Below are positions 7,114 through 13,229 of a stretch of DNA of 22,867 nt, piece by piece. How positions within the stretch are numbered: the first letter of the stretch is position 1; every line of letters starts with the position of its first letter. Source of the DNA: JANMMJ01 sp964543235. Its GTDB lineage: Bacteria > Pseudomonadota > Alphaproteobacteria > Rhizobiales > Aestuariivirgaceae. The position numbers were made by a program, and so were the translations under genes. The notes under the pieces were generated by a model that was given only the letters and a program-made list of their open reading frames with translations, did no database searches and was not told where the DNA came from. The stretch is taken from contig CAZIXE010000058.1 in the NCBI GenBank assembly GCA_964543235.1, positions 1 to 22,867 on the forward strand, read 5' to 3'.

Positions 7114-8553
7114 CTAAAGGATGAAATCGGCAGCACTGAGTGCATATAGGCCTTCGAGCCTGATGACCATGTCGGCCACGGCGTCGCCATCGACGTCAAA
7201 CCGGATGACCGTCTGGTTCTGGGCCGTCAGGTTCTGGAAGCGGAGTTGGCCTGCCGTGCCGTCCAGTCCCCCTTTGCCTCCAAAACTGAAGGCGTCATCG
7301 CCCGCAGTGCCGGAATGGGCATCGATTGCCGCCACGACGATCCTGTCGATACCTTGCTTGAAATCAAGGATGGTGTCGCCAGTCCCGGCGCTGTCGGAAA
7401 GTTTCTGGTAGCTGAACCTGTCCCTGCCTGGTCCTCCGCTCAGGACGTCTGTGCCACCGCCACCTTTCAGGACGTCACTACCAGAACCGCCCTTGATTGT
7501 GTCGTCACCAGCCCGACCAAGAAGCTGGTTACCCACAGCATTGCCGATGAGCTTGTCCGTAGACGAGCCACCAATGGCATTCTCGATCTGGGCCCCATTG
7601 GCGATGGTGAAGCCACCATGGATCTTGCTCACCTTGGAGAGGTAGCCTCCGCCGCCTGGTGCCGCTTGCAGCGTCGCCGCGCGCAGGTCGATGGTAGAGA
7701 CCTTGGCCGAGGCATTCTCGATGGTGTCGATGCCGCCGGCGTCCCAGATGCACGCGTAGTAAGTACCCGCAGTGTTGGCAGACGGAAGAACATACTTGTT
7801 GTTGCCGGTATTGTGGCTGGTGTTGGCGCCGTAGAGATACTGCAACGCGGCAACATCCAGCGCCATGGGCGTACCCTGAAAGCCGTAGTTTACGACACTC
7901 AGCGGCAGCGTGCCCTCGGGATTGGTGGCATAGCCGTCATTGTAGGTCATCGTAGTGTAAATGCCCTGATTGAGATCGGCCGTGCCATAGCTGCCCGTGT
8001 CGGCCCCGTTGGGCACTCCGGGAAAGGTTGGCTGCGTCCCGGGACCCTTGTCGTGCGGGTGCTTCAGCCCAAGAGCGTGGAGAAATTCATGCAGGAAGGT
8101 GATGAAGTCGTAGCCACCCTGATTGAGGCTCGCAAGGTTGAGTGTCGAATAGAGCTCGTAGTTGATCGCAACGGCCCCCTGTTTCTGGGAATTGAGACCG
8201 GAATCCTCGCCGGGCGGGATGGCGATCCCGAGATTGCTGCCGGCATCAAAATCATCGACGGCGCCAACGATAATGTCGGCATCGGATTGCGTTGCTGCTG
8301 CCTGGAAATCAATGTTGCAGACGTCTTCGACGAGCTTCATGACCAGTTCGAATGCAGCGATTTCCTTTGCCACGGTATCGGCCGTGACCGAGAAGCCGCC
8401 AAAGTCGAAGTTTTCTGGCCCATTTCTCCCTGCGACATAGACCTTGAGGCGCGTGGTCGTGCTGCCCGGGTCGTCCCAGTGCATGCCCCAGCACAGCCCG
8501 TCAATGTAGGCATTGCCGGCAGGCGGCGTGGTGATCGGGTCAGAATAGGCCAT
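7114..8553 (-). CDS. Serralysin-type (M10B) zinc metalloprotease with RTX repeats
   Basis: Predicted secreted endopeptidase of the metzincin clan. The 479 residues comprise a short N-terminal region without a Sec signal peptide and a catalytic domain with the zinc motif HEFLHALGLKH (His155, Glu156, His159, His165). The Met-turn is TMTY (Met202), where serralysins usually have SIMSY. A C-terminal beta-roll carries four RTX nonapeptides (346-381), and the tail ends LEGLYALSAADFIL, of the kind recognised by type I secretion. No type I ABC transporter, membrane-fusion gene or inhibitor is in the window, so export would use a system encoded elsewhere. It sits 20 nt upstream of ilvN and 18 nt downstream of the ParB-like gene, so it is probably read from the ilvB promoter. 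It has no evident link to branched-chain metabolism and looks acquired. Confidence 0.9.
   Translation of the reverse strand: MAYSDPITTPPAGNAYIDGLCWGMHWDDPGSTTTRLKVYVAGRNGPENFDFGGFSVTADTVAKEIAAFELVMKLVEDVCNIDFQAAATQSDADIIVGAVDDFDAGSNLGIAIPPGEDSGLNSQKQGAVAINYELYSTLNLASLNQGGYDFITFLHEFLHALGLKHPHDKGPGTQPTFPGVPNGADTGSYGTADLNQGIYTTMTYNDGYATNPEGTLPLSVVNYGFQGTPMALDVAALQYLYGANTSHNTGNNKYVLPSANTAGTYYACIWDAGGIDTIENASAKVSTIDLRAATLQAAPGGGGYLSKVSKIHGGFTIANGAQIENAIGGSSTDKLIGNAVGNQLLGRAGDDTIKGGSGSDVLKGGGGTDVLSGGPGRDRFSYQKLSDSAGTGDTILDFKQGIDRIVVAAIDAHSGTAGDDAFSFGGKGGLDGTAGQLRFQNLTAQNQTVIRFDVDGDAVADMVIRLEGLYALSAADFIL
7411..7518 (-). repeat. RTX calcium-binding nonapeptide repeats
   Basis: Four consecutive nine-residue units in the protease: GRAGDDTIK, GGSGSDVLK, GGGGTDVLS and GGPGRDRFS. 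They fit the GGxGxDxUx pattern that folds into a Ca2+-binding parallel beta-roll and supports folding after type I secretion. The last unit has degenerated (R-D-R-F). Confidence 0.9.
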
Positions 8554-8571
8554 GGCAGCGCGCCTCTTTGC

Positions 8572-9369
8572 TCACAATGTGCGTTGCCGAATGGCCATAA
8601 GCCCTACCCTTAGGGCATGGAAGGCCGTCATTCCGGTTTCATCAATTCTCTGTTGCAGCCAGTCGGCGTGCACGCAGCGCACCTCGCAGGGCAGCCTCGC
8701 TAGCCCCAGCAGCTTCGCGACCGCCGTGCGGTGCTGGCCCGGACCAAGCCGGCAGAGATTGCCGCCCGCATCGATGGCGACCCCGATATCGCGCTCGGCC
8801 ACCTCTGCCCACAGCGGCCGGGCGATGTTGACATCCTTCGGCCTGAGCGTGTCCCTGATCACAAAGGTTCCCCGCGGCACGATTCCCTGGCTGCGGGCAC
8901 GGTGGATCATCCGGCGGTAATTGCGATAATAGGCATCAAGCTTTTCGATGCTATCGATGTTCACGTGGTTGAGTAGCATCGACTTGCCGCTCTCGAGATT
9001 CTTCAGTTTCTGGGCATAGCTCGCGGTCTTGCGAAAGGCGCCACTGCGCCGCAAGATCTGCTCGCCCTCGCGATAGACCCGGCTCCCCGTGATCGGTTTC
9101 AGCCAGCCTGCTCCCATCCAGTCCCCACCGCCGAGAAAGAAGTACACGGGCGACACCGTGCTCCCGCCGATTGCAATATTGTCCGACAGCTGATGCGTGA
9201 GTTGCACCGGGTCGACAACAATCAGCAGCTCGTCGCCAAACGCGCGCTCGATCTCCTCGAATGGCACGGCAAACGCCGCACACCCGTCGCGAACGCGTGC
9301 CAGCTCGGCATCGAGCCATAGCGCCTGATCCGCACCGACGGCTGGTGGTGCCGGGGACGCGTCGGCCAT
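8572..9369 (-). CDS. ParB/sulfiredoxin-fold-like protein, function unknown
   Basis: The 265-residue soluble protein has no close family that I can name. Its C-terminal half shows the pattern of ParB-superfamily proteins: IGVAIDAGGNLCRLGPGQHR, where GQHR (211-214) corresponds to the ParB box II G-x-R-R/HR signature, then TAVAKLLGLARLPCEV and VRCVHADWLQ. The middle contains a basic helical stretch, DAYYRNYRRMIHRARSQG. Proteins with this HR-x-A(I/V)A-LG...P(V)..VH..W pattern often lie near secretion and polysaccharide genes. The ATG at 9369 is chosen because AGGGGCGG lies just before it. A TTG at 9396 that overlaps the ilvB stop would add nine residues. It lies 23 nt after ilvB and 18 nt before the protease, and is likely co-transcribed with both. 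Whether it acts on DNA, nucleotides or protein is unknown. Confidence 0.7.
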   Translation of the reverse strand: MADASPAPPAVGADQALWLDAELARVRDGCAAFAVPFEEIERAFGDELLIVVDPVQLTHQLSDNIAIGGSTVSPVYFFLGGGDWMGAGWLKPITGSRVYREGEQILRRSGAFRKTASYAQKLKNLESGKSMLLNHVNIDSIEKLDAYYRNYRRMIHRARSQGIVPRGTFVIRDTLRPKDVNIARPLWAEVAERDIGVAIDAGGNLCRLGPGQHRTAVAKLLGLARLPCEVRCVHADWLQQRIDETGMTAFHALRVGLMAIRQRTL

Positions 9370-9392
9370 CCGCCCCTGTGGCCCCGCCGCTC

Positions 9393-11165
9393 TCAAACCA
9401 GAACCTTGCCCGCTTCGCCGATCGCCGCTTCGATCTCGGCATCCGGCACGTCTTCGCCGAGCAGCATCTCATTATGAGCCTTGCCGGACGGAATCATGGG
9501 GAAACAGTTGGCGAGATTGACCACCCGGCAATCAAAGATCACCGGATGCGGCGTCGCGATCATCTCTTTGATGGCTGCATCAAGCTCTGACGGTCTCTCC
9601 GCACGCATGCCGACGGCGCCGTAGGCTTCGGCCAGCTTCACGAAGTCAGGGAGTGACTCCATGTAGCTTTCCGACAGACGGTTGCCGTGCAGAAGCTGCT
9701 GCCACTGCCTGACCATTCCCATGTACTGGTTGTTGAGGATGAAGATCTTGACCGGTAGGCGATACTGCACCGCCGTTGACATTTCCTGCATGGTCATCAA
9801 CACCGAGGCATCCCCGGCAATGTCGATTACCAGGGACTTGGGGTGCGCGATCTGCACGCCGATAGTGGCAGGCAGACCATAGCCCATGGTGCCCAGCCCG
9901 CCACTCGTCATCCAGCGGTTCGGTTCCTCGAACTTGAAGAACTGCGCCGCCCACATCTGGTGCTGGCCCACCTCGGTGGTGATGTAGACATCCTTGTCGC
10001 GGGTGAGATCGTAGAGCCGCTCGATGGCATATTGCGGCATGATGACGTCCTGGCGCTTCTTGTAGCGCAGGCAGTCGCGCGCCTTCCAGCTGTCGATCTG
10101 CTTCCACCAGGCGGCCAGCGCCTTCTTGTCGAGTTCGAACGACCGCGACTTCCAGACGCGGATCATGTCTTCAAGCGCATGGGCGACATCGCCCACAACC
10201 GGCACATCGACGCGCACCGTCTTGTTGATGGATGATGGGTCGATATCGATATGGATCCGGCGCGAGCCCGGCGAAAAGGCATCGAGACGCCCGGTGATGC
10301 GATCGTCGAAACGTGCTCCGATGTTCACCATGACATCGCAGTCATGCATGGCCATGTTGGCCTCAAAGGTACCATGCATGCCCAGCATGCCGATCCAGCC
10401 CTTGCCCGACGCGGGATAGGCGCCGAGTCCCATCAGCGTGGAGGTCACCGGCACACCGGTGAGCTTGACGAACTCCCGCAACAGTTTCGCGGCAGTCGGC
10501 CCCGAATTGATGACGCCGCCGCCCGTATAAAAAATCGGGCGCTTCGCCGTGGCTAGCAACTCGACGGCAGCGCGCACCGACCCCTGATCCGGCTTCACCC
10601 TGGGACGATAGGTCTTGTGCTGGATGTTGCTCGGGCCGACATAGCGGCCGGTCGCGAACTGGACATCCTTCGGGATATCGACCACCACCGGGCCGGGCCG
10701 GCCATTGGTGGCGACATAGAAGGCTTCGTGCAGGATGCGGGCGAGGTCGTGCACGTCCTTGACGAGATAATTGTGCTTCGTGCAGGGCCTTGTGATCCCC
10801 ACCGTGTCGCACTCCTGGAAGGCGTCGTTACCGATCAGATGAGTGGGCACCTGACCGGTGATGCAAACCAGTGGAACCGAGTCCATCAGCGCATCCGTCA
10901 GACCGGTCACGGCATTGGTGGCCCCGGGGCCCGACGTTACCAGCACCACGCCGGGCTTCCCGGTCGAGCGCGCATAGCCCTCCGCGGCATGGGTTGCCCC
11001 CTGCTCGTGGCGCACCAGGATGTGCTTCACCTTTTCCTGCTGGAAGAGCTCGTCATAGATTGGCAGAACAGCTCCACCGGGATATCCAAAGACAAACTCA
11101 ACCCCTTGATCGGCCAAGGCTTTCAGCACGATCTCGGCTCCCGTCATCATCTCGCCCGTTGCCAT
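9393..11165 (-). CDS. ilvB: Acetolactate (acetohydroxyacid) synthase large catalytic subunit
   Basis: ThDP- and FAD-dependent enzyme that makes acetolactate or acetohydroxybutyrate, the first common step of Val, Leu and Ile synthesis. The 590 residues include the N-terminal ThDP domain with the catalytic Glu in VRHEQGATHAAEGYAR (Glu54), a central FAD-binding domain (MLGMHGTFEAN, VNIGARFDDRITG), and the C-terminal pyrophosphate domain with the GDAS...NN metal/ThDP motif (GDASVLMTMQE ... ILNNQYMGMVRQWQ). The start is uncertain. ATG 11165 (MATGEMMTGAEIV) has GAGG 6 nt upstream, whereas ATG 11183 and 11171 lack a well-placed site. Transcription is probably controlled by the attenuator immediately upstream. 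The regulatory subunit gene is separated from it by two accessory genes. Confidence 0.97.
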   Translation of the reverse strand: MATGEMMTGAEIVLKALADQGVEFVFGYPGGAVLPIYDELFQQEKVKHILVRHEQGATHAAEGYARSTGKPGVVLVTSGPGATNAVTGLTDALMDSVPLVCITGQVPTHLIGNDAFQECDTVGITRPCTKHNYLVKDVHDLARILHEAFYVATNGRPGPVVVDIPKDVQFATGRYVGPSNIQHKTYRPRVKPDQGSVRAAVELLATAKRPIFYTGGGVINSGPTAAKLLREFVKLTGVPVTSTLMGLGAYPASGKGWIGMLGMHGTFEANMAMHDCDVMVNIGARFDDRITGRLDAFSPGSRRIHIDIDPSSINKTVRVDVPVVGDVAHALEDMIRVWKSRSFELDKKALAAWWKQIDSWKARDCLRYKKRQDVIMPQYAIERLYDLTRDKDVYITTEVGQHQMWAAQFFKFEEPNRWMTSGGLGTMGYGLPATIGVQIAHPKSLVIDIAGDASVLMTMQEMSTAVQYRLPVKIFILNNQYMGMVRQWQQLLHGNRLSESYMESLPDFVKLAEAYGAVGMRAERPSELDAAIKEMIATPHPVIFDCRVVNLANCFPMIPSGKAHNEMLLGEDVPDAEIEAAIGEAGKVLV

Positions 11166-11222
11166 TTTCATCCTCGTCTGCATCGCTTGGCCCCGTTTCA
11201 CATGTTCCCGCCACTCAGGCAA

Positions 11223-11246
11223 TAAAAAAGGCCCCCGAAGGAGCCT
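11223..11246 (-). terminator. Attenuator terminator hairpin upstream of ilvB
   Basis: On the minus strand AGGCTCC-TTCG-GGGGCCT forms a 7-bp stem (one G-U pair) with a stable UUCG tetraloop, followed by a run of T and TATT. It lies between the leader peptide stop and the ilvB start, so it terminates transcription before ilvB unless prevented. Confidence 0.85.
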
Positions 11247-11272
11247 GTCGCGCGCACACCCAATCCTGGCAG

Positions 11273-11320
11273 CTATGCTGCCCCGGCGGCGCGCGTTCCT
11301 ACTACGAGAATAACGGTCAT
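11273..11320 (-). CDS. ilvB leader peptide (15 residues, rich in branched-chain codons)
   Basis: A short frame reads MTVILVVGTRAAGAA and stops at TAG. Codons 3-7 are Val-Ile-Leu-Val-Val, exactly the regulatory amino acids made downstream, as in known ilv leader peptides. No Shine-Dalgarno sequence precedes the ATG. It sits 6 nt after the predicted -10 box, so the transcript probably begins at the A of the start codon. That resembles the leaderless trp leader peptide of rhizobia. Its job would be to sense charged tRNA for branched-chain amino acids by ribosome stalling. Confidence 0.82.
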   Translation of the reverse strand: MTVILVVGTRAAGAA

Positions 11321-11326
11321 GGGAGT

Positions 11327-11355
11327 TCGATACGCACTGATCTCCCTGCCGTCAA
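11327..11355 (-). promoter_or_regulatory. ilvB promoter
   Basis: On the minus strand a -35 box TTGACG (11350-11355) is separated by 17 nt from a weak -10 box TATCGA (11327-11332). Transcription would start at or next to the A of the leader peptide ATG (11320). The spacing is ideal, but the -10 box matches the consensus at only three positions. Confidence 0.6.
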
Positions 11356-11372
11356 GCCCAGATTGCAGGGAG
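11342..11372. repeat. Inverted repeat flanking the ilvB -35 box
   Basis: CTCCCTGC (11342-11349) and GCAGGGAG (11365-11372) form a perfect 8-bp inverted repeat with a 15-nt spacer containing the -35 hexamer. There is no T-tract on either strand, so it is not a miaA terminator. It may be an operator for a dimeric regulator. Confidence 0.45.
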
Positions 11373-11427
11373 CTAGACCGATGCTAAATAATTTGAGCAC
11401 TTCCAATGAGTTGGTTGCCGAACCGCA

Positions 11428-12294
11428 TCACATGTCGTCGCCGGCAACAAGACTATCCCAGCCGGGCATCTGGTGGCGCCACCAGGTCAGCTGGCGCTTG
11501 ATGTAGTGGCGGGTGGCGGTCTTGGCCTGCCTGACGGCACCGGCCAGATCGACCTCGCCGAGCAAATAGCGGCGGATCTCCGGCACCCCGATGGCCTGCA
11601 TCATCGGGAGGTCGGAAGCCATCCCAATGAGCGGCCGAACCTCATCGATGGCACCCTCGGCGATCATCCGGTCGAGCCGGGCATCGGCCCGCTGATAAAG
11701 CACTTCGCGCGGCAAGTCGAGATAAAGCCTCTCGGTCGCCACCCCCGTCAGCACTGCCCTGCCCCTGGCCTCGCGCTGCCAGTAGCGGAGCGGTTTGCCG
11801 GTGGCCTCGATCACCTCCAGGGCACGCGCCAGGCGCTGCCGGTCGCCCGGTCGCAAGCGGGATGCTGAAAGGGGATCACGCCGGGCCAGCTCTTGGGCGA
11901 GATCTCCGGGGAAGTTCCGCCACTTGTCGCGGACAGCCGCCGGGATTGGCGGTACGTCGGCCAAGCCCTCTTGCAACGCCCTGAAATAGAGGCCGGTGCC
12001 GCCGACCACGATCGGAAGCCGTCCATCGGCCCAGACCGCCGCTATCGCCGCCGCCGCGTCCGCGAGCCAGCGCGCCACGGAATAGACATCGGTTCCGGAC
12101 ACATGACCGTAAAGGCGATGCGGCACCCGGGCCTCGTCCGCTATGCCGGGCCTGGCGGTCAGGATCCGCAACTCGCGATAGACCTGCATTGCATCGGCAT
12201 TGATGATGACTCCATCGCGGGCTTCGGCCAGTCGCAGCGCATAGGCCGACTTGCCGCTGGCGGTCGGCCCTGCAATAAGCACTGCTCGCTTCAA
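11428..12294 (-). CDS. miaA: tRNA dimethylallyltransferase MiaA
   Basis: Transfers a dimethylallyl group to N6 of A37 in tRNAs that read UNN codons. The 288 residues begin with the P-loop AGPTASGKS (8-16), followed by the catalytic-Asp region NADAMQVYR (Asp34), VVGGTGLYFRAL, the helical tRNA-binding insert, and the C-terminal block ATRHYIKRQLTWWR. The start is probably TTG 12294, giving MKRAVLIAGPTASGK at the standard distance from the P-loop. A GGAG lies 11 nt upstream, which is rather far, and there is no in-frame ATG nearby. The open frame continues several hundred codons upstream through the antisense strand of serB; that part is not coding. The gene is divergent from serB with only 15 nt between the start codons. 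Confidence 0.95.
   Translation of the reverse strand: MKRAVLIAGPTASGKSAYALRLAEARDGVIINADAMQVYRELRILTARPGIADEARVPHRLYGHVSGTDVYSVARWLADAAAAIAAVWADGRLPIVVGGTGLYFRALQEGLADVPPIPAAVRDKWRNFPGDLAQELARRDPLSASRLRPGDRQRLARALEVIEATGKPLRYWQREARGRAVLTGVATERLYLDLPREVLYQRADARLDRMIAEGAIDEVRPLIGMASDLPMMQAIGVPEIRRYLLGEVDLAGAVRQAKTATRHYIKRQLTWWRHQMPGWDSLVAGDDM
12251..12279 (+). promoter_or_regulatory. Possible serB promoter inside the miaA 5' end
   Basis: On the plus strand TTGCCG (12251-12256), a 17-nt spacer and AATAAG (12274-12279) lie in front of serB. Each hexamer matches four of six consensus bases. The region overlaps the first codons of divergent miaA, as it must given the 15-nt gap. This is a low-confidence call. 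Confidence 0.25.
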
Positions 12295-12309
12295 GGATCG
12301 CCGCGCTCC

Positions 12310-13182
12310 ATGGATTCCATTCTCGTACTCATAGCAGCCCCCGGTTCGCGCGCAATCGGCCGCGATGTGACCGAATTGCTGCAGGACCTCGGCGGCGGCG
12401 CCCCGTACTGGCTCGCCCCCGGCGAGGCGGCAGAAGTACCGGCCTTCTCGCGGCTCCCCGAATTCATGGTCGATATTCGTCGCTTTCCGGTCGATGCAGC
12501 GCTGGTTTCGGCTGAAAACCGGCGCAAGCGCCTGCTCATTGCCGACATGGACTCCACCATGATCGAGCAGGAATGCATTGACGAACTTGGTGCTGTTGCC
12601 GGGGTTGGCGAACAGGTAGCAGAGATCACGCGCCAGGCCATGCGGGGCGAACTGGACTTTGCCGGTGCCCTGCGGGCCCGCGTCGGCCTGTTGAAAGGGC
12701 TTGATTCCGCAATTGTCGACCGCATTCTGGCGACGCGGATCACCTATATGCCGGGCGGCCGGACGCTGGTCGCCACGATGCGAGCGCATGGTGCATATAC
12801 CGCACTGGTGTCTGGCGGTTTCACCCAGTTTACTGAACGCGTTGCGGCCTTTCTCGGCTTTGATGAGAGCCAGGCCAACAATCTGATCATCGCCGACGGC
12901 AAGCTGACCGGTCAGGTTGCCGACCCAATCCTCGGCCAGGAGGCCAAGGTCGAGGCCCTGCGGCGCATCTGCACGGCGCGCGGCATCGAGTCTGCCGATG
13001 CGTTGGCCGTGGGCGACGGCGCCAACGATGTTGCCATGCTCGCCGAAGCCGGCATGGGTGTCGCGCTGCATGCCAAGCCGCATGTGCAGGAGAGTTCGTT
13101 GATCCGCATCAATCATGGCGACCTGACTTCCCTGCTTTATTTGCAAGGCTATGCCCGCGCGCAGTTTGTCACCCCGCCTTGA
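12310..13182 (+). CDS. serB: Phosphoserine phosphatase SerB
   Basis: HAD-superfamily enzyme that hydrolyses O-phospho-L-serine to serine, the last step of the phosphorylated serine pathway. The 290 residues start with an ACT-like regulatory region (about 1-75), then the HAD motif I DMDSTMI (nucleophile Asp79, acid/base Asp81), ECIDELG cap residues, motif II in VSGGFTQFTERVA, the motif III Lys in GQEAKVEAL, and motif IV VGDGANDVAML. The start is ATG 12310 (MDSILVLIAAPG). The ribosome binding site is weak, with AAGG about 13 nt upstream. It is followed after 47 nt by trpB2 on the same strand, and an operon is likely. That places a phosphoserine-consuming enzyme beside a probable phosphoserine-dependent synthase and a probable phosphoserine-forming kinase. 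Confidence 0.96.
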   Translation: MDSILVLIAAPGSRAIGRDVTELLQDLGGGAPYWLAPGEAAEVPAFSRLPEFMVDIRRFPVDAALVSAENRRKRLLIADMDSTMIEQECIDELGAVAGVGEQVAEITRQAMRGELDFAGALRARVGLLKGLDSAIVDRILATRITYMPGGRTLVATMRAHGAYTALVSGGFTQFTERVAAFLGFDESQANNLIIADGKLTGQVADPILGQEAKVEALRRICTARGIESADALAVGDGANDVAMLAEAGMGVALHAKPHVQESSLIRINHGDLTSLLYLQGYARAQFVTPP

Positions 13183-13229
13183 TCTTTGACGGCGGCGGTG
13201 AAAGCATTGTCTGAAAGGGGAGGACAACG

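Larger units (their letters stand above)
11223..11320 (-). promoter_or_regulatory. Ribosome-dependent transcription attenuator of ilvB
   Basis: The leader RNA contains four elements. First is the leader peptide frame. Second is a local hairpin GGCAGC-AUA-GCUGCC (11268-11282) whose loop holds part of the UAG stop. Third is a possible long-range pairing CGCGCGC (11289-11295) with GCGCGCG (11249-11255). Fourth is the terminator (11223-11246). A candidate antiterminator pairs GGGGC in codons 13-14 (11280-11284) with GCUCC of the terminator's 5' arm (11240-11244). A ribosome stalled at the Val/Ile/Leu codons would leave GGGGC free and allow readthrough. A ribosome reaching the stop would cover it and permit termination. 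The pairings are read by eye, not folded. Confidence 0.7.

Noticed and set aside
7246..8613. 455-codon plus-strand open frame opposite the serralysin gene
   Set aside because: The minus strand encodes intact zinc and RTX motifs; the plus frame shows no recognisable domain and no plausible start.
11184..11222. TTG start at 11222 for ilvB
   Set aside because: It begins directly on the attenuator U-tract with no ribosome binding site; the internal ATG codons are better placed.
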